Shown: positions 15,788 to 23,711 of the stretch, piece by piece
How the letters are laid out: each line of letters begins with the position of its first letter
Position numbering within the stretch: position 1 is the stretch's first letter
Virus record (IMG/VR): IMGVR_UViG_3300033145_001249
Coordinates: 1 to 32,719 of that record
Reading direction: 5' to 3' (one strand)
Origin: a virus
DNA length: 32,719 nt
Notes under the pieces: generated by a model
Told to the model about the DNA's origin: nothing
The model's input: only the letters and a program-made list of their open reading frames with translations
The model's database searches: none
Program-made: the position numbers and the translations under genes

Positions 15788-16720
15788 TTATACGTTTGAA
15801 TTACAATCAATCAAAGAACCGCCTGTGGTAGAACCTTCAAAGTTCTGGCATCCAGCACCGTTTGATTCAGCTTCGATAGTAACATCCCATGTACCAGCAA
15901 GTTTATTATCTACTATCATAAGTGTACCAGCTGTAGGTGTTCCAGTCATAGCTATAGCTGTTGTGCTTGCATTAGCAACTCCAAAGAACCTATTACCATC
16001 AATTATACCATCTGGTCTTGTACCACCTGTTGGAACATATTGAATACCCGTTGTATCAACAGTAACCTTAAATGTATTATTTCTAATAAGTGTTCTTGTT
16101 GCATTAGCATAAATACATCCAGTTTCCCAACTTCTGAAATAACAATCTTCGATAGTTAAATCAGGTGCGTCCTGTGTATCGTCGCATGTTATCGCATAAG
16201 TACCTTTACCCCAACCATCAAACCTACAATTTGCTATATAGCATTTATAAGATGTAGTAGTTCCAGCAATAGCAATCCCAACACCAGCGTCATCAACAGT
16301 TGATATTCCTAATCCAATTATTGATACATTGTTAGCATCTACAGAGAAAATATCGAAAGCATCGTCATTGTAAACAAGTGCAACATAATCATTATAACTT
16401 TTATTTAATCCAATTATTTTAAGATTGTTAGTTGTAATGTCTATTGGTTCAGAAATTTCATAATCTCCAGGAGCTACATAAATCACATCACCATTACTTC
16501 CAGCAGTATCAACTGCTTCAGCTATAGTCTTAAAAGCACCACCCCAAGTTTTACCATCTCCACTTATTGAAACACTAGAATTTACATACCATACATTACC
16601 TGGAGAAGTAACTAATGAATTACCTTGAAACCATAAATTTTCTACAGCTTCAATATTCTTAAACTTACCGCTACCACTATGCATTCCGTATCTTCCACCT
16701 ATCCTATTAAATTTTGACAT
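15788..16720 (-). CDS. Beta-helix (pectate-lyase-like) virion protein after the capsid gene
   Basis: 310 residues. After a short N-terminus (MSKFNRIGGRYGMHSGSGKF) the segment WYVNSSVSISGDGKTWGGAF and TIAEAVDTAGSNGDVIYVAP is the classical entry of a parallel beta-helix, followed by strand repeats (ISEPIDITTNNLKIIGLN) and a capping end. No signal peptide is present, in contrast to the larger beta-helix at 11706-13697. Located directly after the major capsid gene with its own GGAGG site (11 bases before ATG), it is likely a capsid decoration or fibre protein. Enzymatic activity cannot be inferred. Confidence 0.82.
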   Translation of the reverse strand: MSKFNRIGGRYGMHSGSGKFKNIEAVENLWFQGNSLVTSPGNVWYVNSSVSISGDGKTWGGAFKTIAEAVDTAGSNGDVIYVAPGDYEISEPIDITTNNLKIIGLNKSYNDYVALVYNDDAFDIFSVDANNVSIIGLGISTVDDAGVGIAIAGTTTSYKCYIANCRFDGWGKGTYAITCDDTQDAPDLTIEDCYFRSWETGCIYANATRTLIRNNTFKVTVDTTGIQYVPTGGTRPDGIIDGNRFFGVANASTTAIAMTGTPTAGTLMIVDNKLAGTWDVTIEAESNGAGCQNFEGSTTGGSLIDCNSNV

Positions 16721-16754
16721 TCTTGTTTTTACCTCCTTTCATGTTTTGGTCCAT

Positions 16755-16790
16755 CTATCCTAAGATAGAATCTCTATCGGATTTCTCCGA
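16755..16790 (-). other. Hairpin cluster between capsid and beta-helix genes
   Basis: The 138-base gap holds a locally GC-richer stretch with three short perfect inverted repeats: CTATC-CTAA-GATAG (16755-16768), GATAGA-ATC-TCTATC (16764-16778), and TCGGA-TTTC-TCCGA (16777-16790). The first two share one arm and cannot form together. It could protect the capsid mRNA end, act as a processing site, or control the downstream ribosome-binding site. Confidence 0.45.
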
Positions 16791-16820
16791 GCCTTCAAAA
16801 CAATTTTTGTCTTGATTATT

Positions 16821-16855
16821 AAAATAAAAAAAATAAAAAAATAAAAAAATTTTTA
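16821..16855 (-). terminator. T-tract terminator after the major capsid gene
   Basis: Read on the minus strand immediately after the capsid stop: repeated T7-T8 blocks (TTTTTTTATTTTTTTATTTT). This is the strongest T-rich tract in the window and would let capsid mRNA be made in excess over the genes that follow. Confidence 0.68.
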
Positions 16856-16858
16856 ACT

Positions 16859-17983
16859 TTATGCGTCTGACACGTCAATACTTACTACAGCATCACTATG
16901 AACAGCGACAATTGAATATGCACAAAAAAGTCCAATCCTAATTTGGTCTCGTGATTTATATTCAAACACCTCAACTGAAGGCGATTGTCCCCAAACAAGT
17001 GCGATAGCTTTCTTTGCTTTACAAAGAACACATCTAGTTGTAGCCACAGCAGCTGTTGTATTATCTGGAGCAGTTCCAGAAGCGGCTGTTTGTTCAACGT
17101 TACTAGTCACTACAATCCTTACACCCAAATATTGTCCAATTTCACCGTTTTGTACAACAGTATCTGAACCATATTCAGCAGCATTAACAAATTGTGAATC
17201 CTTTCTAAGAGCTTCCTCTTGAGCAGGACCTATAAATAGAACGAATGGGTCGTCTGGAGTATTTTGCCAACAATTCTTCTCTACAGTTGAATCGTAAGTA
17301 AAAGTACCGTTTTGTCCAGAACCATCAGCTCTATACCAATTTTGTTTAGCTTTAAGGTATCTTGCAGCAGTAGCAACTAAGTCAGTAGTCATTGTATCAC
17401 CTGCAGCTAATGTATCTGCACCGTCAGCGTCTCCACCGTAAAGTCCAATCTTTCCAGCAGTTCCTGATACAGCTAAAGTCATTTTATCATTTGAACCAAA
17501 TGCCAAACCGATTTCTACATCGATTCTGTCACCTATTGCGTATGATAATTCATCTTTAGCCCATTGTGATAGATTAAGAGCATTAGAACGAATATCGTAT
17601 CGTCTTATTGCGTAACCTAATTGAATAGGTAATGGTGTAGCTAACACATTTGCAGTATTATCTAATGTTGTCCATGAAATATCTGCTATTGTATTTGCAT
17701 AAGGACCAGTACCAGCACCAGAACCACCACTCTCACCACCAGAAGTGTTCCAAGTCATCCCAGAGTAACCTTCGTAAAGTGTTCGTCTTGGAATTTCTAA
17801 AGACCTTGTATTAGGCTCTAAAGTATAAGAACTCACAAAATTAGCAAAGAAAAACTGTTTCTTCGCAGCATCCATTACTTCTTGAAGGAACTTAACAGGT
17901 TGATTACCATATATTGTACCAAGGCTTGAACCTCTAACATCACTTGTTTCAGTCGCAGCCAATTCTTGAATAGATTCTTTCAT
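16859..17983 (-). CDS. Major capsid protein (HK97 fold)
   Basis: 374 residues from ATG 17983, one base after the protease/scaffold stop; a GTG at 18034 would add 17 residues translated from the protease end and is unlikely. Features: an N-terminal helix, FANFVSSYTLEPNTRSLEIP (near residue 45), a Gly/Ser-rich loop (SGGESGGSGAGTGP, possible E-loop region), a long central helix with LPIQLGYAIRRYDIRSNALN, and a late domain FVLFIGPAQEEALRKDSQF followed by IGQYLGVRIVVTSNV, typical of the P- and A-domains of HK97-like capsids. Codon use is richer in GCA/GGT than in neighbours, fitting high expression. Followed by strong T tracts. Confidence 0.9.
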   Translation of the reverse strand: MKESIQELAATETSDVRGSSLGTIYGNQPVKFLQEVMDAAKKQFFFANFVSSYTLEPNTRSLEIPRRTLYEGYSGMTWNTSGGESGGSGAGTGPYANTIADISWTTLDNTANVLATPLPIQLGYAIRRYDIRSNALNLSQWAKDELSYAIGDRIDVEIGLAFGSNDKMTLAVSGTAGKIGLYGGDADGADTLAAGDTMTTDLVATAARYLKAKQNWYRADGSGQNGTFTYDSTVEKNCWQNTPDDPFVLFIGPAQEEALRKDSQFVNAAEYGSDTVVQNGEIGQYLGVRIVVTSNVEQTAASGTAPDNTTAAVATTRCVLCKAKKAIALVWGQSPSVEVFEYKSRDQIRIGLFCAYSIVAVHSDAVVSIDVSDA

Positions 17984-17984
17984 C

Positions 17985-18398
17985 TTATTGAAAATTTTGA
18001 GACAATAATCCAGCCATTTCTCTAACTCCTTCACTATGTGTTGGAGCTGTCAAAGTTGCTCTAATGCTTCCACTATTTCTTGATGTCTTTGGAGCAGGTT
18101 TATTCAATTTAGCATTAAGTTCTTGTACTTGTTTCTTCATTGATTCAAGTTCAGACTTAATTTCCGAATTATAAGCCATTTCCTGAACAGCAGGTTTCTT
18201 ACTAGCGATAACTTTTTGCACTTTGCTTAAAATAGCGTTAAGTTCTTCAACAGAAAGATTATCAAAACTTAATTCTTCCTCTTTCTTTTCAGGTTCTTTA
18301 ACTGGTTCTACAGGTTTAGTAGGTTCTACAGGCTTTGCAGTTTCTACAGGTTTATCGTCTACTTTTGACGTTTCAGTTTCCTGATTAGTTTCACTCAT
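17985..18398 (-). CDS. Nested scaffold protein from an internal start (candidate)
   Basis: 137 residues in the same frame as the protease gene, beginning at ATG 18398 (MSETNQETETSK). AAAGGAGGT lies upstream, with ten bases between GGAGG and this ATG. A nearer out-of-frame ATG makes the two-codon ORF ATG-AGA-TGA, whose stop overlaps this start, so re-initiation is also possible. The product would be the acidic/Pro-rich plus coiled-coil scaffold without the protease. A strong ribosome site in the middle of a leaderless gene is otherwise unexplained. Confidence 0.6.
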   Translation of the reverse strand: MSETNQETETSKVDDKPVETAKPVEPTKPVEPVKEPEKKEEELSFDNLSVEELNAILSKVQKVIASKKPAVQEMAYNSEIKSELESMKKQVQELNAKLNKPAPKTSRNSGSIRATLTAPTHSEGVREMAGLLSQNFQ

Positions 18399-18923
18399 CT
18401 CATTATTACCTCCTTTCAGTTTGTTTAAATTTGATTCGTCGTTTTCTTTTATTAATTCTTTAGATTTGTAAAGTGTTTTTGATGTAATATTTTTCTTGCT
18501 AAGATTAATATACGAAGGGTCTATTGCTTGTTTTGAAACTATAGAAAAATTATCAAAAGTAAAATTTTTAAAATCAGTTCCATTATCTTCACCGATTACT
18601 CTTGGACTAACACCAAAACTAGCTCTTGCTAATTCTGTCTTAATAATAGTATTAGTATCCCACATCTCAAGGTCTCCAATTACTTCACCAGCAACATATC
18701 TTTGATTAATTATTCTACCTACCCAACTTCCAGCAGCATTATTCGGATTTGCTGGATGGTCTAAAAAAAGTTCACTAGCTTTCTTCCAATCAGTATTCTC
18801 AAAAGCTTTTTTAATATCTATTTCAGAATAATCAAACCCATTCCAAGTTCCTGGACTCATTAAAACTATATCTTTTCTAATAGTTGGTAATTCAATATTT
18901 AGTTTTTGATTGACAGTGTTCAT
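17985..18923 (-). CDS. Prohead protease fused to scaffold
   Basis: 312 residues. The N-terminal domain (1-150) carries FLDHPANPNNAAGSWVGRI, the catalytic-His region of prohead serine proteases, and ASFGVSPRVIG, which holds the probable catalytic serine. A short linker leads to a C-terminal region with Pro/Lys/Glu repeats (KPVEPTKPVEPVKEPEKKEE) and a coiled coil (KSELESMKKQVQELNAKLNK), typical of scaffold. Starts at ATG 18923, about 25 bases after a strong TATA box (leaderless), and ends one base before the capsid start. An internal Shine-Dalgarno and ATG in frame suggest that scaffold is also made alone, as in lambda C/Nu3. Confidence 0.83.
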   Translation of the reverse strand: MNTVNQKLNIELPTIRKDIVLMSPGTWNGFDYSEIDIKKAFENTDWKKASELFLDHPANPNNAAGSWVGRIINQRYVAGEVIGDLEMWDTNTIIKTELARASFGVSPRVIGEDNGTDFKNFTFDNFSIVSKQAIDPSYINLSKKNITSKTLYKSKELIKENDESNLNKLKGGNNEMSETNQETETSKVDDKPVETAKPVEPTKPVEPVKEPEKKEEELSFDNLSVEELNAILSKVQKVIASKKPAVQEMAYNSEIKSELESMKKQVQELNAKLNKPAPKTSRNSGSIRATLTAPTHSEGVREMAGLLSQNFQ

Positions 18924-18942
18924 AATATTGATTAATCAATAA

Positions 18943-18999
18943 GATATATAAACATTTCTATAAGGTTATAACTTGTGTAAGTATTTATAATTTGTGTAA
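18943..18999 (-). promoter_or_regulatory. Head-operon promoter with two TTGTGTAA motifs
   Basis: Minus-strand TATA GTTTATATATC (18953-18943) is centred about 25 bases before ATG 18923. The sequence upstream (TTATAACCTTATAGAAAT) closely matches that of the tail promoter at 8765-8790. Two copies of TTGTGTAA on the plus strand (18973-18980 and 18992-18999) are 19 bp apart, about two helical turns, and look like operator sites. They overlap the 3' side of the upstream gene's spacing region only. Confidence 0.72.
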
Positions 19000-19004
19000 G
19001 TTAT

Positions 19005-19436
19005 CTACTTTAATCTTGTTGGGCTTAAAAAAGAAAGGTTTACTTCAGTTTTTTTAGTTTCTAAAGATTCCTTATTTAAACTGTTCACATAATATTGATA
19101 CTCTAAATTTGATATTTTTATATTATCTAAGGAGTTAATAGGTTCTAAGTGGATAACATTTCTTTTTTCAAACTCTTTAACAATTTTATAATGTAAGATA
19201 ATTATTTCGTTAAGTAAAAAATTAAGTTCTGCACCTTTTAATATTCTTTCAAAATAAATATGGGTGAGGTCATGATATTTATTAAGAAGTGTATACTCCA
19301 TATTTTCTACTTCAGCTTTAACATCAAAATCCTTTGGATAAATCCAATCTGGTTCTGTTGGAAACTTCTCAGTTGGTAATTCTTTTTCTCCCTCTTCTAC
19401 AGGATATTCTGTTTCGTTCATTTCTTTTTCAGACAT
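19005..19436 (-). CDS. Acidic protein after the portal gene
   Basis: 143 residues, start ATG 19436 (a second ATG five codons on is possible), overlapping the end of the portal gene by eight bases. Residues 1-35 are very acidic and Pro-rich (EYPVEEGEKELPTEKFPTEP); the remainder is helical (HDLTHIYFERILKGAELNFL; NEIIILHYKIVKEFEKRN). Position between portal and protease is where many phages encode a minor head or capsid-assembly protein, but no family is recognised. Confidence 0.68.
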   Translation of the reverse strand: MSEKEMNETEYPVEEGEKELPTEKFPTEPDWIYPKDFDVKAEVENMEYTLLNKYHDLTHIYFERILKGAELNFLLNEIIILHYKIVKEFEKRNVIHLEPINSLDNIKISNLEYQYYVNSLNKESLETKKTEVNLSFLSPTRLK

Positions 19437-20817
19437 CTTTAGCCTCTTTTTTCATTTTTCTTAGATACATCTGTGTAACAACATCAGTCTTTTTATTAGT
19501 CTCCTGGTCATTATTATCTTTCTTTTGTTCAGATTCATTAAAAGATTTTAATTCAAGTCCTTCTTGTTCAGCTATTAATTCTCTAACCTCATTTGGTTGA
19601 ATTACTCCAAGTTGTACCCATTGAAGAAGTCTATCAGACTTCTCATCCCAATCTTCAGTACCTATCTTGTTCCAGATTATTTTAGGAACTTTTTTATACT
19701 TTCTTAATTTAGCAAGTGGTTTAAGGATGTTTTTCTCAAAAGTTAAAATCATTTTTTTCACTATATCATTAAGTGTAAATTCTAAAAGTTTTTGCATATT
19801 GTTCAACGTTGCCCTATTTGTAGCTTCTCCAGAACCTGTAGCAAAAGCCATTGGTATCCCAAACGATGCGGATTGATTTTCTCTAAGACTTTTAATAGAC
19901 CTATCTACTATATCTGACTGTTTTACTTCAATAGGTTCAATTCGATGATAATAAGGTACTGCAAAATATCTATCATGTTTAAATTTTTTCATTATTTCTA
20001 AAGCACTTTCAAGTCTTTGAGGTGTTGCTGGAGTTTTCTCATTTCCGACATAATCTACTAATGGATAAGTTCCTCTAGCGTATATTGAATTAGTCTGTGC
20101 TTCTTCGATATTTAATTTTCTTACTATAGATTTATAAGCGGGTTCAACAAGTCCATACGAATCAAAACCATTGGCTCCAGTATACAATTTGAAAAGTGCA
20201 ATTCTTTCTCTTAATAAAAAAATCTGTCCTTCGTCTTTGTCAATTAGTTCTTTGTATTCTTCTGGAACTTCATCTCCAAGATTTTTAGTATTTGTATCGT
20301 AAGAGTTTCCAATAGTTTGAACATATCCAATAGACATTTGGTTAGAATCTAATAAAATGTTTCCGTTAGAGTCTCTAGCATAGTCCATTTGTTTGGGGTC
20401 TATTCTAGTAAGGTCTAAGATGTCTGTCATTTCTTCATTGTACACATTTTCAATCCAAGAATATCCAAAAACTTGTTCAGTAAAAAAAAGGTATCCGAAA
20501 AGTTCATCAATTGTATAATCGTCTCCAATATTACCAAGATTGTCAATAAAACTCATAAAATCTTTTTTATCGTTTTCGTCAACATCCCATCTATATCCAG
20601 CAGCCATTATCATTTGATTATTTTTATTAACTGAATTAAATGTTATAGGGTCTGCATAGTAAGCATTTTCAAGTTCTTGTGGTATTACTCTTCTTAAAAT
20701 TTTTTGTGCAATTTTTGAAGTCTTTGACGAAATCGAACTACGTCTCCTCCCTTCACTAACCCCACTTACTAAATTTCTGCTTACTCCAACAAAATCGTCG
20801 GAAAGTGTTTTTATCAT
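19429..20817 (-). CDS. Portal protein
   Basis: 462 residues. The order matches siphovirus portals: an N-terminal arm, the wing (VNKNNQMIMAAGYRWDV; ELFGYLFFTEQVFGYSWIEN), a beta region with LTRIDPKQMDYARDSNGNIL, the clip/stem region (YFAVPYYHRIEPIEVKQSD) and the helical crown after FGIPMAFATGSGEATNRATL, with a late WDEKSDRLLQWVQLGVIQ. These appear in SPP1/HK97-like portals. It lies downstream of the terminase with only a small membrane-protein gene between. Start ATG 20817 overlaps that gene's stop by four bases. The C-terminal 60 residues are charged and probably disordered. Confidence 0.86.
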   Translation of the reverse strand: MIKTLSDDFVGVSRNLVSGVSEGRRRSSISSKTSKIAQKILRRVIPQELENAYYADPITFNSVNKNNQMIMAAGYRWDVDENDKKDFMSFIDNLGNIGDDYTIDELFGYLFFTEQVFGYSWIENVYNEEMTDILDLTRIDPKQMDYARDSNGNILLDSNQMSIGYVQTIGNSYDTNTKNLGDEVPEEYKELIDKDEGQIFLLRERIALFKLYTGANGFDSYGLVEPAYKSIVRKLNIEEAQTNSIYARGTYPLVDYVGNEKTPATPQRLESALEIMKKFKHDRYFAVPYYHRIEPIEVKQSDIVDRSIKSLRENQSASFGIPMAFATGSGEATNRATLNNMQKLLEFTLNDIVKKMILTFEKNILKPLAKLRKYKKVPKIIWNKIGTEDWDEKSDRLLQWVQLGVIQPNEVRELIAEQEGLELKSFNESEQKKDNNDQETNKKTDVVTQMYLRKMKKEAKDV

Positions 20818-21161
20818 GTTTCACTCCTAAACCAAATATCTTTCCAAAGTTGGATTAATTCAGATTTAATTAAATATAAAACAAGACCATATGCAGGAAA
20901 ACCATACCATTTAAAATCAATACCAAAAATTATCCAAAGTAAATAGTTAATAATGAGTCCATAAAAAACTCCGTGAAAGATTAATTGTTTAACTGATTCT
21001 TTTTCAAATAACTTTAAAAGTTTATTAAATCTATTTTTTGTTTGATTTTTTTTTCGATTTAGATAAATTCTTATTTTTGTAAACATTTCTCTTAAAGTGT
21101 TTTTATACACTTTTTTTTGCACATTTGGTACTATTTCTGGTATTTTATTAATTTTTTTCAT
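20814..21161 (-). CDS. Small basic membrane protein before the portal
   Basis: 115 residues: a very basic N-terminal half (IRIYLNRKKNQTKNRFNKLL) followed by two hydrophobic segments (GVFYGLIINYLLWIIFGI, about residues 67-84, and FPAYGLVLYLIKSELIQLW, 88-106). Two membrane helices with a basic cytoplasmic domain are expected. It is the first gene after a divergent promoter and is translationally coupled to the portal. Function unknown; possibilities include a holin-like or membrane-docking role. The leaderless start at ATG 21161 lies about 24 bases from the TATA box. Confidence 0.7.
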   Translation of the reverse strand: MKKINKIPEIVPNVQKKVYKNTLREMFTKIRIYLNRKKNQTKNRFNKLLKLFEKESVKQLIFHGVFYGLIINYLLWIIFGIDFKWYGFPAYGLVLYLIKSELIQLWKDIWFRSET

Positions 21162-21179
21162 TAAGATTAAAGAATAGAT

Positions 21180-21191
21180 AAATATATAAAC
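21180..21191. promoter_or_regulatory. Bidirectional TATA box between divergent genes
   Basis: AAATATATAAAC (GTTTATATATTT on the other strand) is nearly self-complementary and lies about 24 bases before ATG 21161 on the minus strand and about 26 before ATG 21212 on the plus strand. A single TATA element could thus direct leaderless transcription both ways. No second TATA-like sequence is present in the 50-base gap. Confidence 0.6.
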
Positions 21192-21211
21192 TTTTGTATT
21201 TTAAGATAATT

Positions 21212-21481
21212 ATGGAAGATGAAACCCTTTTTACTAAAGAGGAAATTGAAACTCTAAAAATTGCTTTTGGTTGGGTTATTGACAAAAAAATGAAACAAAC
21301 ACAATGGGTACTTGATACTAAAGGTGAAGAAGAATCTGTTAAGGTTAAAAAAGAACAAATGAAGATGAGTGTGAAAAACTATGAAAGCATTTTAAAAAAG
21401 ATTGGTTGGGAATTTCGTGAAGGAAAAAAATATCCTACAATATTTTCTTTCAAAAAAGCAAGAACTTATAATGCTTCTTAA
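21212..21481 (+). CDS. Lone plus-strand gene inside the structural block
   Basis: 89 residues from ATG 21212 (MEDETLFTKEEIETLKIAFG); the TTG at 21194 is inside the promoter and is not needed. The product is helical and charged, with KMKMSVKNYESILKKIGW style helices and a C-terminal FSFKKARTYNAS. No family recognised; the size and composition suit a small regulator. Its TAA (21479-21481) is directly adjacent to the terminase TGA on the opposite strand, so the convergent genes meet without a base between them. Being the only plus-strand gene in the left arm it might be an antisense or timing regulator. Confidence 0.7.
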   Translation: MEDETLFTKEEIETLKIAFGWVIDKKMKQTQWVLDTKGEEESVKVKKEQMKMSVKNYESILKKIGWEFREGKKYPTIFSFKKARTYNAS

Positions 21482-22933
21482 TCAAGCACTAAGCAATTTT
21501 TCTCCACCACCTATATCTTGTTCTACAGCACCTTTTACTGCAAGAGCTAATGCAATCGCAAGGTCGTCATGTGTTGCCCTACTCGCTATCGTTGGAAGTC
21601 TAGTATTTGGAGTTAATCCTGCTTTAAATCCAATCAATTGAGTCGCCAATTCTAAGATTATTTTTTGTTCTTCATAATGATTCTCATCTTTAGAAAACGG
21701 AAGGACTAATAACTTATTTTCTATAGCAGATTTAAGAGTGCCAAGTAAATGTCCTCTTGCAGTAGAACTAAATGTAACAGCTTCTGCTGACAATCCATAA
21801 CTAATTAAACTATTTACAACTTCTTGTCCAATGTTAGACTTATCTACAAGAAAGTAATAAGGATTATATTGAGATGCAAGTTCTTTAAGTCGTTCGATTC
21901 TGTCATAATTAAGAATCCCCCTATGTTTTTCAATATGTTTTAAGATTATTTTTCCATTAAGACACTTTTCAACTACTGCATAAGAATCATAATCTGAATG
22001 TGGTCCGTCAGAAAGTGCCAAATCGACTCCAATAAATATATAACTATTCTTATCTTCAAGTTTATTTGTAAAATTTCTTTCGTAATCGTAACAATTAGAA
22101 ATATTTTTAACTTTAAAAATTGAACCTTCAATATCTGCCTCAGTATTCATCATATAATTTCTTTCAAAATTAGCATGCCCTTGCCTTTCTCTTATTTCCA
22201 TTAACTTTTTGATTGGAAAACGTTCTTCCCATATAGATTCACCAGTATTATAGTCATTATTTTTGTAATTAATAATTGCAGGATATTTTTTAGATACATA
22301 TTGTGGATTATTGTATAAAATTACCCCCAAATCTCCTGGCTCTATTGGTGTTGTAACTGCTGCAATTTTACCATATTTTGCATCATCTACTCTTGATTCT
22401 ACATCTCTAAACCATATTTGATAATAATCAGATTTATCCATGTAACTACTAACTTCATCACCGAAAATGTAATCTGGATGTTTTCCTCTTATACTCATCG
22501 AGTAAGGAGCATTATCTATTTTAGAATTATTAGAACATATCATTTTATCTTTAGTCCACATTTTTTTATCATTTCCTACAGGTTTAAGATGTTCAGCAAG
22601 AAAATCATTATCTTCGATACGAAACTTAATTTCTTCAATTATAGTAGATGATTGCCCTTTAACTACTTTAGAAATGATAACACTCCATGAACCTGGTTTG
22701 AATATACTAAGCCATATTGGATAAGCAATTCCAAAATAGTAACTTTTTCCGTATCCTGTAGGAGCAAGTATTAAGATTCTTTTATTTTTTCTAAGCATTT
22801 CACACCATTCACGATGAAATGGTTTTACTGTGTATCCTAAAACTCGTTCACAAAAAAAAGCAAAATCAAATATACATCTATTTACGAAATTTGTTTCATC
22901 TTCCCCTTGCAATATTTCTTTTTTAGTTCTCAT
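21482..22933 (-). CDS. terL: Terminase large subunit
   Basis: 483 residues. ATPase domain: Walker A APTGYGKS (57-64), Walker B YIFGDE (155-160), coupling motif TTP (194-196). Nuclease domain: first acidic GVDLALSDG (D304), second VDKSN (D364), and the C-terminal HDDLAIALALA (D456/D457), all three positions of the RNase H-like headful/cos nuclease. It packages DNA into the prohead through the portal. No clear small terminase is seen nearby; the HNH-ligase operon immediately upstream does not supply one. Starts at ATG 22933, seven bases after the PRTase-HAD stop. Confidence 0.95.
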   Translation of the reverse strand: MRTKKEILQGEDETNFVNRCIFDFAFFCERVLGYTVKPFHREWCEMLRKNKRILILAPTGYGKSYYFGIAYPIWLSIFKPGSWSVIISKVVKGQSSTIIEEIKFRIEDNDFLAEHLKPVGNDKKMWTKDKMICSNNSKIDNAPYSMSIRGKHPDYIFGDEVSSYMDKSDYYQIWFRDVESRVDDAKYGKIAAVTTPIEPGDLGVILYNNPQYVSKKYPAIINYKNNDYNTGESIWEERFPIKKLMEIRERQGHANFERNYMMNTEADIEGSIFKVKNISNCYDYERNFTNKLEDKNSYIFIGVDLALSDGPHSDYDSYAVVEKCLNGKIILKHIEKHRGILNYDRIERLKELASQYNPYYFLVDKSNIGQEVVNSLISYGLSAEAVTFSSTARGHLLGTLKSAIENKLLVLPFSKDENHYEEQKIILELATQLIGFKAGLTPNTRLPTIASRATHDDLAIALALAVKGAVEQDIGGGEKLLSA

Positions 22934-22940
22934 AAATTAT

Positions 22941-23711
22941 CTAATTTTTAATACAAAGTACATATTTATTAGTTTTACTTTTTATCACTCTCGCTTGATA
23001 TTCTTCATCTTCAATGAATAGATGCAAATTAGTTCTTTTAAGATACTCGATAGACTTATGGATTGTATGTAAATTTTTATCTCTTCGTTCTTTTGCTGTA
23101 GAATTTAACATCACAAGTTCTTTATATTTTACATTATTCTCATTTAACCATTTTTCAGTTTGTGTTCTATACTTTTCAAGTCTTGCAGTAATTATTGCTC
23201 CGATTTCGTGACTTGGTATATAAAGAGTTTTTGTATTTTCAATAAAGTTAAGGTAATTAAAACTATCGTCATTTTCTAATTCTGTAGGTTTAATACAAAG
23301 AACTCCATCTAAGTCGAAAGCCATTTCAGAAACTACTTTGGACTGTAACCAGTTCCATTCAAATAGTCTTGGACCTTTTATTTGATTAAAATAAAAATCA
23401 ATCTTATATTGTATAATTGATTTTATATCTGATGTATAAACAACAGCATAATATAAATTTTTTGATTTAATCTTGTCTTGGTAAGATTTTAAAGTCCTTC
23501 CAAAGAGTAAACTATCATCAAATATTAAAATTTTTTCTGGCGATTTTTTTACTTCTTCAATTGGTATTAATTTACTACTGTGAAATTTAGAATAAATAAA
23601 AGCTGGAATCATACCAGAGTTAGGAATAAAACTTACAACTTCAAATTTTGGTAATCTTTTAACAAATTCTTTAATATCTTTAATAAACTGTTCATAAGTA
23701 ATAAAATTCAT
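22941..23711 (-). CDS. Phosphoribosyltransferase-HAD hydrolase fusion
   Basis: 256 residues. N-terminal part: IPNSGMIPAFIYSKFH and the PRPP-binding loop ILIFDDSLLFGRTL (61-74), as in type I PRTases (two acidic residues followed by a small/hydroxyl loop). C-terminal part: HAD motif I FDLDGVLC (132-139), motif II region IITARLEKYRTQTEKWL (T175), and motif IV FIEDEEYQARVI (233-243). Such fusions occur in mobile and viral genomes and are thought to act in nucleotide or sugar-nucleotide metabolism, but the substrate here is unknown. ATG 23711 overlaps the zinc-ribbon TGA. It might supply modified nucleotides or sugar precursors for the glycosyltransferases. Confidence 0.82.
   Translation of the reverse strand: MNFITYEQFIKDIKEFVKRLPKFEVVSFIPNSGMIPAFIYSKFHSSKLIPIEEVKKSPEKILIFDDSLLFGRTLKSYQDKIKSKNLYYAVVYTSDIKSIIQYKIDFYFNQIKGPRLFEWNWLQSKVVSEMAFDLDGVLCIKPTELENDDSFNYLNFIENTKTLYIPSHEIGAIITARLEKYRTQTEKWLNENNVKYKELVMLNSTAKERRDKNLHTIHKSIEYLKRTNLHLFIEDEEYQARVIKSKTNKYVLCIKN

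Noticed and set aside
17985-18034. GTG 18034 as start of the major capsid protein
   Set aside because: It lies within the protease/scaffold frame with no better ribosome site; ATG 17983, just after the stop, gives a normal N-terminus.
21194-21211. TTG start for the plus-strand gene before terminase
   Set aside because: It lies within the promoter, too close to the TATA box; ATG 21212 fits leaderless transcription.
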